In this document: piece by piece, positions 7,000 through 15,150 of the stretch | How positions within the stretch are numbered: position 1 is the first letter of the stretch | Layout of the letters: the number at the start of each line of letters is the position of its first letter | IMG/VR virus record: IMGVR_UViG_3300013005_000165 | Span: 1 to 24,428 of that record | DNA length: 24,428 nucleotides | From: a virus | Reading direction: 5' to 3' (one strand) | Position numbers and translations under genes: made by a program | Notes under the pieces: generated by a model | What the model was told of the DNA's origin: nothing | What the model saw: only the letters and a program-made list of their open reading frames with translations | Databases searched by the model: none

Positions 7000-8823
7000 T
7001 TATCCAACAGTACCTGTTATCTTATTTTTTCGTTGGTTTCTGCGATCTTCTCGCGCGATATCTTTCAGCGATGGAATTGTATCAACATTATCTAATGCAT
7101 CACTTAACCAATTATCATTGCCTCGTTTTGGAGTCCCACTACCTTCATCGAATTTTTTAGCCAATGTATAGAAACGGCCGCCTTTTTGTGGAAGATGATC
7201 AGATATCATAGTAAAACTACAACGCACTGTTACTTTGAATGGCACTTCCATCATTGTAGGGTCGTTTTCAATGTTTATTTCCCAACTAGTATCAGCATCA
7301 TGCAGTGTGTAATCTAATGTTGTTAATAGTACAGGTTGTTGTACAAATAAATCACCCACTGTTATTCGCATCCATGGTGCTTGCATGGCAATACTGTCCG
7401 GTAAATATGTTGGAGCAGTGTAGCCGGCTAATGCATTTAGTTTTCTCCAAATTGGTTGTAGTTCATCGCGATCAGTTGCATAAACTGTAAAGTCTAAACT
7501 TACATCTCGATTGAATCCAGTATACTGATAGTTAGGATCTGCTCTGCCTATCATTGTTATTGGTGTCCAATTGCCTTGGAATGAATCTGACAATGAGCCT
7601 AATGTAGCTCGAAACACAATGATATCATCAGTGGCAAGTGCATCACCATTAACTAGTTTAGGTCCGGTCATATAAAATTTTATAAAATCTTGAGTAATTC
7701 CGGCCTTATTTAAAAGTTTGCCAATAATCGGACCTTGTAAGTCACTAAAAACTGGATTCCATTCGTATGCATGTGAAATTGTGCGTTGACTAAAATCAAT
7801 CACACTAACACGGTCTCCACGAAATGGTGTTACTTTTTCTAGTATTTTTTTAGTTCGAATCCATTTCCCAGGAGCATATGCTGGTTTTTTTAATGTTCCG
7901 CCTGTAAGACTAGCTGCTATATTATTAGCAATATCTGCAGTTGAAGTGACGCCAGGTAACCATTGTTTTGCTACATGGCTTCGTGCAGTAAAATCAGATC
8001 GTATTGCCCCAGCAGCATCATGAAATCCCCAACCATATTTAGTATTCAAATTGATTATTGAATATGCTCCCGCCGGCGTTAATGATGCTGCAGCATACGC
8101 AATTGCTATTCCACTACCACGTAATCCAGCACTAGCTCCATCTAATCGTCTAGGTAATACTGCCGAGCCAACTGAATCAGCGTTGTATCTAGCACGGAAA
8201 TCTGCATATGTAACGCCTGGAATTCTGCGTAATTGTCCTAGATCTAATGTTGAATATGTTGCCGATAAACTGTTTTCGATGTTATCTGCAGCTGCACTGG
8301 CAACTTGACTTATTTGCGGAATACCCATAGCTGATGCCATACCTAATCCAACTGTACTTAAAAGTTTTGCAGCTGAACCGCCTAAATTTATATTGGTGCT
8401 AGATGATTGTGGTGCCTTCCAATTTACGGCTTTACTAGCAGTAAATGTTAACTGCTCGTCGCCAAAATATGGAGCTGCTGGATTATTTATGTTAGCACCA
8501 GCTGGCGCAAAATCTATAGTTATCGGCGGCGTATTAAATACTCCGGGCAGTATTATCGGATTTGGATTTATTAAAGGTATTATTGCTGTTGATGGATTAT
8601 TATAAACGATACCGGGCTTTGAATCCGGTATATTAAATGGTGCATTAAATTGCGGATTAGGTTTATATGTTGGATTATTGGTAATATAAATTTTATCTGG
8701 AAGTATATTGAATGGGGCATTAAATTGTGTACCTACAGTTGATGGATTTAGATAAATTTTATCTGGAAGTATATTGAATGGTCTGGTGAATTGTGTGCCT
8801 GCCATTAATGTTGGGTTACTCAT
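7000..8823 (-). CDS. Baseplate / tail-tube initiator candidate (gp48/gp54 position)
   Basis: The product has 607 residues, starting at 8823 after an AAGGA site. The N terminus has three repeats of QFNAPFNILPDKIY type (about residues 11-24, 33-46 and 58-68). An Ala/Gly-rich middle follows. The C-terminal 250 residues contain FYMTGPKLVNGD, IIVFRATLGSLSDSFQGNW, MIGRADPNYQYTGFNRDVS, LQPIWRKLNALAGYTAP and ITVGDLFV. I recall this pattern from conserved tail proteins of T4-like marine phages; it suggests a tube-like beta-barrel. In gene order it follows the tape measure and precedes gp53 and the hub, the place where T4 keeps genes 48 and 54 (tube cap and initiator). The exact T4 counterpart is inferred from position and is not certain. 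Confidence 0.65.
   Translation of the reverse strand: MSNPTLMAGTQFTRPFNILPDKIYLNPSTVGTQFNAPFNILPDKIYITNNPTYKPNPQFNAPFNIPDSKPGIVYNNPSTAIIPLINPNPIILPGVFNTPPITIDFAPAGANINNPAAPYFGDEQLTFTASKAVNWKAPQSSSTNINLGGSAAKLLSTVGLGMASAMGIPQISQVASAAADNIENSLSATYSTLDLGQLRRIPGVTYADFRARYNADSVGSAVLPRRLDGASAGLRGSGIAIAYAAASLTPAGAYSIINLNTKYGWGFHDAAGAIRSDFTARSHVAKQWLPGVTSTADIANNIAASLTGGTLKKPAYAPGKWIRTKKILEKVTPFRGDRVSVIDFSQRTISHAYEWNPVFSDLQGPIIGKLLNKAGITQDFIKFYMTGPKLVNGDALATDDIIVFRATLGSLSDSFQGNWTPITMIGRADPNYQYTGFNRDVSLDFTVYATDRDELQPIWRKLNALAGYTAPTYLPDSIAMQAPWMRITVGDLFVQQPVLLTTLDYTLHDADTSWEINIENDPTMMEVPFKVTVRCSFTMISDHLPQKGGRFYTLAKKFDEGSGTPKRGNDNWLSDALDNVDTIPSLKDIAREDRRNQRKNKITGTVG
8686..8781 (-). repeat. Direct repeat encoding the N-terminal PFNILPDKIY repeats
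   Basis: Two identical 30-base copies lie at 8686-8715 and 8752-8781, 66 bases apart (22 codons), inside the start of the 607-residue baseplate gene. They encode PFNILPDKIY. A third, diverged copy (QFNAPFNI) lies near 8625-8655. The perfect DNA identity suggests recent duplication or recombination. Confidence 0.85.
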
Positions 8824-8831
8824 ATTGTTCC

Positions 8832-10607
8832 TTAACTAAAATAAGATGTATTCATGCCCTCACCAAAACTAGATCCTTGTTTTAGTGCTCGTGTTTGTTG
8901 TTGTATTGCTGTTACAATTGCAGTAGCCATTTGCATGATATCTGCATTACCGCTAGATGAACTAGTTCCTATATTAGTTCCTATGGCAACACCATCATTT
9001 TCCTGAAACCCTACTGTTCCAGCTGGCATTGAAATTACACCCCCTAATCCGGGAGGGATGATAGCATCTTCTACGACTGTAGTTAGTGCGCCATTGCCTT
9101 GTGTTGAATTTACTATTGTCGATCCTGCCGTTGATTTTGCTTCACTTAGTAGCTGGGTTTTTTTTCCAAATATTTGAGCTGACATAAACGTTTTACCTAG
9201 AGTTTTTAATTCGTCAGGTTTTAATTCTAGAAATGGATTATTTTTTTCTCGTTTTAATGATTCATCTTGCATGGATTTTTGTAATGCTGATATTACTGCA
9301 AAATTATTTTTTAAATCAGTGCCTTCTAACATCATCATGATTTTCAGGTCTTGCAAAACTTGTAACTGTTGCGCGGCTATTTCATTAGTAGTTCGCGTAT
9401 CATGTTCGTCAGCTTTCATTATTTTAGCAATATCTTCTGAATCAGCATTTACTGATTTTAACGCACTCATTAACTCATCACCAACTAACGTGAAATTAAT
9501 CCCATCCATTCCAGCTTCTTCTAACAGTTTCTTCTTCTGTAATGCTCTCGATAATGTAGCCTCGTCTGTTCCTAGCAACTCAGACATTTGACGTCTAGCA
9601 ATTAAATTGGTACTTAAAACATCGCCTTCTTGTTCTAGTATAGTCTTCAATATATCAGCTTGATCTGATGCTTTCCCTGCAATAGTTGCTTGTCGATACG
9701 CATCTGTCAAACTCTTGCCTCGCAAATTTGCTTGAGCTTTTTCATTTCCTACTAATCGACGTCCACTTAAAAGTTGATATTCTAACTCTTGTCCAATGCT
9801 TGATTCAATATTTAAAAGGGTATCACCTGTTTTAGCCATTTGTGCTAATGAAAATCCTAGTTGTTTAGCTTTAAGTGATGCAACCTCAAGCTCGCCTGGT
9901 ATGCGACCAAATTGTAATTGAACATCTGCAGTAGTTTGTGCAATGTCAGATACAATCGAATTAAAGACTCCAACTGTACCCTTAGGATCTAATGCTTTGG
10001 CAATTTCATCTGCTACTTGTATTTGAGTAGCTGCATTCTTGCCTGTTTGTGTAGCGTATGATGAATATGAATTTGCTAATTCTTCTGATAGGCCTAACTG
10101 TGTTTGTAATACATGTTGAGTAGCAATTAATCCTTGATATGTTGTATTATTTTCTTTGTCTAATTGATTAACCGTTGGTATTAACTTGTGTATTGAGCCA
10201 GCATACTTATTTGTTTGATCGTTTGTAATACCTAGATTTTTACCTATTTTTTGAAAACTATCTGCTAATTTTGCAGCTGATATACTATTAACTCCGAATG
10301 TTTTATTTATAGCCGAATTTCGGATTTCTAAAACAGACATTGATTTATTTATTTCATTGATGGATTTAGCTAAAAATTCATTGGTTTGAATTACTTTATC
10401 TAATCCTCGAGATATTTTACCGGCTATTGACAGTCTCGCATCCATACTGTCAACTGCATTTAATAATGCATCGACGGATAATTTAGCAATCCGAGTTAAA
10501 TTTTCTAAATCAGCTAGTGCTTTTTTACCATCATCAAATATATCACTATGCCTAGGTTGATGCTTTAATCTATTTATAATATGTGAAGTATTGTGCTGCA
10601 TATACAT
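8832..10607 (-). CDS. Tape measure protein (gp29-like)
   Basis: The product has 591 residues, nearly the length of T4 gp29 (590 residues, from memory). It is almost entirely helical with heptad-like stretches, for example residues 28-170 and 290-420. The ELEYQLLSGRRLVGNEKA segment and following helices match what I recall of tape measures in T4-like marine phages. The C terminus (MQMATAIVTAIQQQTRALKQ) is amphipathic. It lies directly after the chaperone pair and before baseplate genes, the classic place for the protein that sets tail length. ATG codons at 10607 and 10601 are both possible starts, and neither has a Shine-Dalgarno sequence. Translation may be coupled to the stop at 10626. Confidence 0.8.
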   Translation of the reverse strand: MYMQHNTSHIINRLKHQPRHSDIFDDGKKALADLENLTRIAKLSVDALLNAVDSMDARLSIAGKISRGLDKVIQTNEFLAKSINEINKSMSVLEIRNSAINKTFGVNSISAAKLADSFQKIGKNLGITNDQTNKYAGSIHKLIPTVNQLDKENNTTYQGLIATQHVLQTQLGLSEELANSYSSYATQTGKNAATQIQVADEIAKALDPKGTVGVFNSIVSDIAQTTADVQLQFGRIPGELEVASLKAKQLGFSLAQMAKTGDTLLNIESSIGQELEYQLLSGRRLVGNEKAQANLRGKSLTDAYRQATIAGKASDQADILKTILEQEGDVLSTNLIARRQMSELLGTDEATLSRALQKKKLLEEAGMDGINFTLVGDELMSALKSVNADSEDIAKIMKADEHDTRTTNEIAAQQLQVLQDLKIMMMLEGTDLKNNFAVISALQKSMQDESLKREKNNPFLELKPDELKTLGKTFMSAQIFGKKTQLLSEAKSTAGSTIVNSTQGNGALTTVVEDAIIPPGLGGVISMPAGTVGFQENDGVAIGTNIGTSSSSGNADIMQMATAIVTAIQQQTRALKQGSSFGEGMNTSYFS

Positions 10608-10617
10608 TTCAATTTAT

Positions 10618-10626
10618 TATAAATAT
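10618..10626 (-). promoter_or_regulatory. ATATTTATA element upstream of tape measure
   Basis: The coding strand reads GTTAATATTTATAATAAATTG. It lies only 11 bases before the first ATG (17 before the second) and touches the stop codon of the preceding frame. It is the closest to a start of the seven copies. If it were a -10 box the leader would be nearly absent. Confidence 0.35.
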
Positions 10627-10916
10627 TAACGTGTGGGTTTTCTGGTTTTTCTGCGTTCTTCAATTTCTTGTTTGATGCGTTCTTCCTCATCTTCCCGGTC
10701 GCGGTGCATTTTATTGATTTTACTTATATAAAATTTACGCAAAAATATTGGCATTGTGTAAATGGTGTCCCAGTCCCATCGACCGTCACCCCACCAAATT
10801 AGGTTGAATATTGATTCGTGTAGTTGTACTCGGTCTTCTGGTTTAAAACCAAAAAAGGTCTGTTCCAATTGGAAATGTTGATTGGAAGACGTCTCCTGTT
10901 TCGTCTTCAAACTCAT
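10626..10916 (-). CDS. Tail assembly chaperone, second frame (gpT-like), probably made by frameshift
   Basis: The frame can be read as 96 residues from an ATG at 10916, but no Shine-Dalgarno sequence precedes that ATG. The frame overlaps the upstream gp26-like gene by 74 bases in the +1 (equivalently -2) frame. The conserved-looking part starts near the upstream stop: FKPEDRVQLHESIFNLIWWG, then DWDTIYTMPIFLRKFYISKI and a charged, helical tail (DREDEEERIKQEIEERRK). Its place between the tube and tape measure genes matches the gpG/gpGT tail-assembly-chaperone arrangement. I infer it is mainly made as a C-terminal extension of the 253-residue protein (about 325 residues in total). Independent translation remains possible. 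Confidence 0.6.
   Translation of the reverse strand: MSLKTKQETSSNQHFQLEQTFFGFKPEDRVQLHESIFNLIWWGDGRWDWDTIYTMPIFLRKFYISKINKMHRDREDEEERIKQEIEERRKTRKPTR
10843..10857 (-). other. Candidate programmed frameshift site (CTT TTT TGG TTT TAA)
   Basis: The zero frame ends CTT TTT TGG TTT TAA, with the second frame reading on through the stop. A +1 slip of TTT on TTTT directly before TAA would join ...DLFWF to KPEDRVQL without a break. A slip on the upstream six-T run (10851-10856) could also serve, and so could a -2 shift. The placement at the end of a gp26-family gene before the tape measure fits known tail-chaperone frameshifts. The exact site is inferred. Confidence 0.5.
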
Positions 10917-11604
10917 ACGAAGTAATTAAGCCAGGTACATTTTTCATTACATGTGTTCGAAATGGCTTTGCATCGCGGGATAAAAAATCATAGCGTATAA
11001 ATTCTTCAATCTCTGCTGTGGATCTAGTGTCATTAACCTGTGTAATTATTTGACTCAATAGGTCCGATACCGTAATATCAGTAGCTGGATCATATGCTAG
11101 GTATGAATATTTTATGGTAGTTTGATCTGATACTTGGTATATGATTTCGCCTTCGGTGTCAGATTGCCAAACAATGTCTTTGTATTTTAACTCATCTAAT
11201 TTAACAACTCGCTCTAGTTGTTTGCCAGTTTTTGGCGATTGAACTAGTACTGGATAATCAGCTCCATATGCTAATATTCGAGCTTGGATAATCAATGCAT
11301 CTTTATCGCACGGTGCAATCTCACTCACAGCTACCGGAGTAACAATTAATGCTTCAAGCAATTTGTCAAACAATATTTGTTCGCGAATATATGATGTATT
11401 TGTTAGTATGTCCTCATCATATGCCGTCATGTGACGCATTTCAATTGTTCCATCGCTTAATGGATGTGTAGTTGGATAAACACGACCTTTACTAACAAGT
11501 TGTATAACTACTGATGGTAATTTGCTTTTTTGCTTGTTTTCGTATTGTTGGCGAGCTAGATTGATTATGTCCTGGTTGCCGATTCTGTCTGTTACTTTTG
11601 TCAT
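10843..11604 (-). CDS. gp26-family protein / tail assembly chaperone first frame (gpG-like)
   Basis: The product has 253 residues, starting at 11604 after AAAGGA. Residues about 28-130 (LPSVVIQLVSKGRVYPTTHP, then GTIEMRHMTAYDEDILTN, then LFDKLLEALIV and ILAYGADYPV) match the pattern of the T4 gp26 baseplate-protein family. The end, STFPIGTDLFWF, is also typical. T4 gp26 has been described as a hub-assembly protein. Proteins of this kind lying between tube and tape measure act as tail assembly chaperones in other phages, often with a frameshifted longer form. The overlap with the 96-residue frame supports that role here. The chaperone interpretation is inferred from position and overlap. The gp26-family relationship is from pattern recall. 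Confidence 0.7.
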   Translation of the reverse strand: MTKVTDRIGNQDIINLARQQYENKQKSKLPSVVIQLVSKGRVYPTTHPLSDGTIEMRHMTAYDEDILTNTSYIREQILFDKLLEALIVTPVAVSEIAPCDKDALIIQARILAYGADYPVLVQSPKTGKQLERVVKLDELKYKDIVWQSDTEGEIIYQVSDQTTIKYSYLAYDPATDITVSDLLSQIITQVNDTRSTAEIEEFIRYDFLSRDAKPFRTHVMKNVPGLITSYEFEDETGDVFQSTFPIGTDLFWF

Positions 11605-11628
11605 TTGTTTCCTTTATAACTTATTTAA

Positions 11629-11637
11629 TATAAATAT
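11629..11637 (-). promoter_or_regulatory. ATATTTATA element upstream of the gp26-like gene
   Basis: The coding strand reads CGTATATTTATATTAAATAAG, 25 bases before the ATG at 11604 and just after the terminator that follows the tube gene. The terminator-then-element order suggests a new transcript begins here. The extended sequence TATATTAAA is shared with the copy before the tube gene. Confidence 0.5.
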
Positions 11638-11645
11638 ACGTACAG

Positions 11646-11671
11646 TAAAAAAAGGGGCCGGAAAGCCCCTT
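11646..11671 (-). terminator. Rho-independent terminator after the tail tube gene
   Basis: On the minus strand AAGGGGC and GCCCCTT pair over seven bases around a TTTCCG loop, followed by a run of seven T residues that shares its first bases with the stem. It starts about 20 bases after the tube stop. It would separate the highly expressed tube message from the chaperone and tape-measure genes. Confidence 0.9.
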
Positions 11672-11689
11672 ATTACAATATTTTAATGA

Positions 11690-12211
11690 TTAGAAGTTTA
11701 AGAATGCCCAATCGTAACGAAGTGTCATTTCAATGTTGACAACTTCTTCACTGCCCCAATCCAAAGATCCAAAATTTGATTCTGTGATAAAGGCACCATT
11801 CAAGATCCATTCTTCAATAACCTCGCCTAATGGAGATAATTGATTGATGCGTATTAATTTTTTATAGAAAGATGAATATCCATCGCGACCTGTTGCTGAT
11901 TCATGATGCAAACGAACCCATTCCATTACTGATTGAGCTCCGGATGGTACAATTGCATCATACAATGTTACTGAGATAGTATTCCATTGAGTTTTACCTT
12001 TAACGTAACGTTTAACGTTGATATGGTCTAATGCAATTTCTCCATTTGTTAGTGAAGGCTTTGCACTTGCTTTAATTAAATACGCCGGAATATCATCAAT
12101 ATACATTATAAATTGATGAGCTTTTTTTGGCTCCCATGAATATGCAGTATTGAATATTTCATTGTCACTCGCAAATGCTAAGTTCGGGTTTATTTGATCA
12201 CTTAATGCCAT
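11690..12211 (-). CDS. Tail tube protein (gp19-like)
   Basis: The product has 173 residues, close to T4 gp19 (163). The start at 12211 follows AAGGA. Visible gp19-type features are AYSWEPKKAHQFIMYIDDIP near the N terminus, PSLTNGEIALDHINVKRYVK (about 53-72), KTQWNTISVTLYDAIVPSG, and the C-terminal GEVIEEWILNGAFI, ESNFGSLDWGSEEVVNIEMT, LRYDWAFLNF. The family forms stacked hexameric rings through which DNA passes, inside the contractile sheath. The gene lies directly after the sheath gene, as in T4, and is flanked on both sides by terminators, consistent with separate strong expression. Confidence in the family is high. Confidence 0.92.
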   Translation of the reverse strand: MALSDQINPNLAFASDNEIFNTAYSWEPKKAHQFIMYIDDIPAYLIKASAKPSLTNGEIALDHINVKRYVKGKTQWNTISVTLYDAIVPSGAQSVMEWVRLHHESATGRDGYSSFYKKLIRINQLSPLGEVIEEWILNGAFITESNFGSLDWGSEEVVNIEMTLRYDWAFLNF

Positions 12212-12233
12212 TTTATATAATCCTTATGTTTAA

Positions 12234-12242
12234 TATAAATAT
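12234..12242 (-). promoter_or_regulatory. ATATTTATA element upstream of the tail tube gene
   Basis: The coding strand reads CTGATATTTATATTAAACAT, 23 bases before the ATG at 12211 and about 10 bases after the sheath-gene terminator. The tube gene therefore looks like its own transcription unit, with this as its candidate promoter element. Confidence 0.5.
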
Positions 12243-12251
12243 CAGCAAAGT

Positions 12252-12277
12252 AAAAAAGGTAGAACCTAAGTCCTACC
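12252..12277 (-). terminator. Rho-independent terminator after the tail sheath gene
   Basis: On the minus strand GGTAGGA and TTCTACC form a seven-base-pair stem (one G-U pair) around a CTTAGG loop, followed by six T residues. It lies 25 bases after the sheath stop and before the candidate promoter of the tube gene. Confidence 0.85.
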
Positions 12278-12301
12278 CTTTATTTTAAATAATTTTACAT
12301 G

Positions 12302-14776
12302 TTATTCTGGAAAGCTTGCTCCTGTTGGTTGAATATTGAAATCTAAGATTATAAACTCAGCCGTACGAGTCGGTTGCAAAAATAATTGACCGTATAAAAT
12401 ATTTTGATCAATTATATCAGACGTATTATTAGTTGAATCCATTACAACACGGAAAGCAGATAGTCCTTGCTGAGATTTTACTTGTTCTAAATAAGGATTA
12501 ACAATGGCTAAGAATCGATTGCGAGTTGCTGTGGTATTTTGTTCGAATACTAAATACTTGGTTGCAGATGCAATATATTTTTTAACTTCAATTAACGCTC
12601 TACGCACACTTACACGGTCTAATGCACTTGGTCTTGCTTGTAAGGTCTTTTGTCCCCAAACACAAATACCTTCATTAGGGAAGTTTGCAATAGGATTAAT
12701 ACGAGCTGAATACAATGTGTCGCGCATCGTTTGTGATAAATTCACATAAGTGTCTGTTGCTGAGGTAATTCCTCCACGTGTCAAGCCGGCAGGCGCATAC
12801 CATGGTGCACCAACTGCATCATTGAATGATATTACTCCAGGCATAACTACTGATGGTGGAACCCATACCGGAACATTCTTATCATTTTTAACGCGAACCC
12901 AAGGCCAATATGCTGCTGTATAATTGCTATCTAATGTAGTTAATTGATTGGTAACCGTTGTTAATGTATCAGTAAGTGCATTTGAATCCATTATGTAGAA
13001 TGTGTCTTGACGTGTTTCACACAAGTTTCTTGCCGCAGTTGTTACATTGCTATGCAAACTATCAATAATACCTGGAGTGATCAACATGTTGATATCGTAA
13101 TAATCTGCGTTAGCTAACAATGCAAATGCTTTATTATATGCAATTGTACCAGTAGTAGTTGTTCCACTGCAATCAAATCCAAATGTATTTGTGTTAGAAA
13201 TCCATTTACCAGAATATTTTGGTAAGTTTGGACGAGCTCCATCAAATCCTCCTTGGAAACCAACAATGAATTTACGTGTATTAAATGATATATTAGTTGC
13301 AAATGAACCAGAAACTAAAGCTGATTCCAATGAACCTGAATATGCTGCGGTTGATGACGGGAATGCTGCTGCTGCATCTTGATTCACATTACCTAGATAG
13401 AAATCGGAATTGCTACCTGTGTTTGAACCAGATGTTGGTACTGGTGCCAAGTAATTCAAGTTGTTGATGTTTGTAAAATCAAATCCAACATAGTTTTTAG
13501 GACTATATGTTGTTACAACTTGTGATGTTAAATAAGAAGTAGCCGTTAAATTCAATGAACCAGATGCCATTGGAATTGGCGAATTCATTGCACGGAAACC
13601 AAATGGTGCCAATGTGTTGCTGTTTGAACGATTGCTTACACTTGAATCAACTTCTACGCGAATAAATTTAGAAAGATTTGGATAATCTCCATTAACTAGA
13701 ATATCGCCAGCATCGGTAACTGTTTGATAGCGATCTCCAATTACTAAGGCAATATATCTAGGAGATTGTGGATCTAAATTAACATTGAGAAACGTTTCAA
13801 CTAAATCTGGTTGGGCGTCTGTATCTTGAGATGAATATGGAGTGTTTGCAATGTTTGCTGTGTTAACTCGACGAACTTCTACTGTAAATGTTGCATACCC
13901 AGCTGGATCTGTTACTTCTGGTGATGTTCTAATATCTCGAATACCTACTTTAACCTCAGTGTTAACAGATGTACCATGTGATATTGTGTGAAACTTAAAC
14001 AAGTTTTTAACAGCAGTACCAATTTTTTGAGATGTAATCCATGGTGTTGCTGCTGATGCATAATCTGTTAAGAATTCATAGTTAGTAAATTCAAACAATT
14101 CCATTGTTACTTGTCCAAGATTTGCAAACAAACTGCTAGCAGTTTTATTTTCATATTGAACATATACTGGGTAATCATTTGATTTGGGACTTGACCCAAA
14201 AACTTTGTTGATGTATTTGTTGCTTGTGCTAACAATAGAGCCGGAAATTGCAATTGCCTCATCAACTAAAAATGCTCCCGTAAATCCAATTGCGTCATCT
14301 TGCGGTGATGTAAAAGAACCAGATACTTTGATTGCAAATGAACCAGAACCAGCATCAGTTAAAATGGAATCTTCAAACAATGGATTTGAATATGATCCTG
14401 ATGGTAATATTGCTTGTGTTGGGTGTAACACGTGAGTTACTACTTGAACGGCACTAGCGCCAGATCCTGATTTTGCAATGATTGCCAAACCACCATTTGT
14501 TAGTTTGTAACCATTTTCATATAAAAGACGTGTTACTGTGATTGAATTCCCATTCTTCAAATAATCTCGAACCACAAACGGTACATATGTGTCATCTGAA
14601 TAAGATCCAAATGTTGCAACATAATCACCATATGATGAAATTTTTGTAGGAATGAGTGCAGGACCTTTCACGGTTGGTCCGACAATTGCTGCTCCGATTT
14701 GGGCAACGGCTCCTGGTAAAAACGATTGATCTACTTCGTTCGTAAATACTCCGGGCGAAACTATTCTTTCTGCCAT
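12302..14776 (-). CDS. Contractile tail sheath protein (gp18-like)
   Basis: The product has 824 residues, longer than T4 gp18 (659). The start at 14776 follows AAAGGAG. The N terminus, IVSPGVFTNEVDQSFLPG, then IGAAIVGPTVKGPALIPTKI, is diagnostic of phage sheath proteins. The C-terminal 110 residues (VSVRRALIEVKKYIASATKY, NRFLAIVNPYLEQVKSQQGL, GQLFLQPTRTAEFIILDFNI) are the conserved inner sheath domain that interlocks with neighbouring subunits. The middle is variable and Ser/Gly/Thr-rich and probably forms extra surface domains. The protein polymerises around the tube and contracts during injection. It is preceded by an ATATTTATA element and followed by a terminator. Confidence 0.95.
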   Translation of the reverse strand: MAERIVSPGVFTNEVDQSFLPGAVAQIGAAIVGPTVKGPALIPTKISSYGDYVATFGSYSDDTYVPFVVRDYLKNGNSITVTRLLYENGYKLTNGGLAIIAKSGSGASAVQVVTHVLHPTQAILPSGSYSNPLFEDSILTDAGSGSFAIKVSGSFTSPQDDAIGFTGAFLVDEAIAISGSIVSTSNKYINKVFGSSPKSNDYPVYVQYENKTASSLFANLGQVTMELFEFTNYEFLTDYASAATPWITSQKIGTAVKNLFKFHTISHGTSVNTEVKVGIRDIRTSPEVTDPAGYATFTVEVRRVNTANIANTPYSSQDTDAQPDLVETFLNVNLDPQSPRYIALVIGDRYQTVTDAGDILVNGDYPNLSKFIRVEVDSSVSNRSNSNTLAPFGFRAMNSPIPMASGSLNLTATSYLTSQVVTTYSPKNYVGFDFTNINNLNYLAPVPTSGSNTGSNSDFYLGNVNQDAAAAFPSSTAAYSGSLESALVSGSFATNISFNTRKFIVGFQGGFDGARPNLPKYSGKWISNTNTFGFDCSGTTTTGTIAYNKAFALLANADYYDINMLITPGIIDSLHSNVTTAARNLCETRQDTFYIMDSNALTDTLTTVTNQLTTLDSNYTAAYWPWVRVKNDKNVPVWVPPSVVMPGVISFNDAVGAPWYAPAGLTRGGITSATDTYVNLSQTMRDTLYSARINPIANFPNEGICVWGQKTLQARPSALDRVSVRRALIEVKKYIASATKYLVFEQNTTATRNRFLAIVNPYLEQVKSQQGLSAFRVVMDSTNNTSDIIDQNILYGQLFLQPTRTAEFIILDFNIQPTGASFPE

Positions 14777-14803
14777 TTAATATACTCCTTTGATTGATTT
14801 ATT

Positions 14804-14812
14804 TATAAATAT
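14804..14812 (-). promoter_or_regulatory. ATATTTATA element upstream of the tail sheath gene
   Basis: The coding strand reads AATCATATTTATAAATAAATC, 28 bases before the ATG at 14776. The sequence ATCATATTTATAA is identical to the copy before the SHAEG-repeat fibre gene. It is locally palindromic (TATTTATAAATA), so it also contains the T4 late box TATAAATA on the coding strand. Confidence 0.5.
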
Positions 14813-14831
14813 GATTGGCGTTGTTCAAACC

Positions 14832-15101
14832 TTATTCTGCCGGAGTAAATGTGCCTGATTGAATATCAATTTGACCTTCGCCGTATGCATCTTTTAGTGA
14901 TGCTAACAACGTTTCTTCTTGTTGAATTAGTTCATCAGTTTTTGCAATGTATTGATTTTTTGTTTGTTGAATGGATTCGAGCTGTTGTTGTAGTCGATTT
15001 TCTTCGATTGTAACATAGCCTAGTTCTGTTGCATTTTGGGCAAATAGATTGCGAAGTGTTTGAATTGCATCTACATGTTGTTTGTCTAATTTTTTTGTCA
15101 T
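14832..15101 (-). CDS. Small coiled-coil protein upstream of the sheath
   Basis: The product has 89 residues, starting at 15101 after AAAGG. Residues about 5-72 are predicted by eye to be one continuous helix with coiled-coil character, rich in Gln, Glu and Leu (ENRLQQQLESIQQTKNQYIA). A short tail follows (GEGQIDIQSGTFTPAE). It has no membrane segment. Similar small coiled-coil proteins are common near structural genes of T4-like marine phages, but I know no assigned function. A chaperone or fibre-assembly role is possible and unproven. The upstream region has a degenerate form of the ATATTTATA element (AAATTTATTATATTAAATAG). Confidence 0.75.
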   Translation of the reverse strand: MTKKLDKQHVDAIQTLRNLFAQNATELGYVTIEENRLQQQLESIQQTKNQYIAKTDELIQQEETLLASLKDAYGEGQIDIQSGTFTPAE

Positions 15102-15150
15102 TGGTAACCTTTCTATTTAATATAATAAATTTTATTGATGATTCAAAGGT

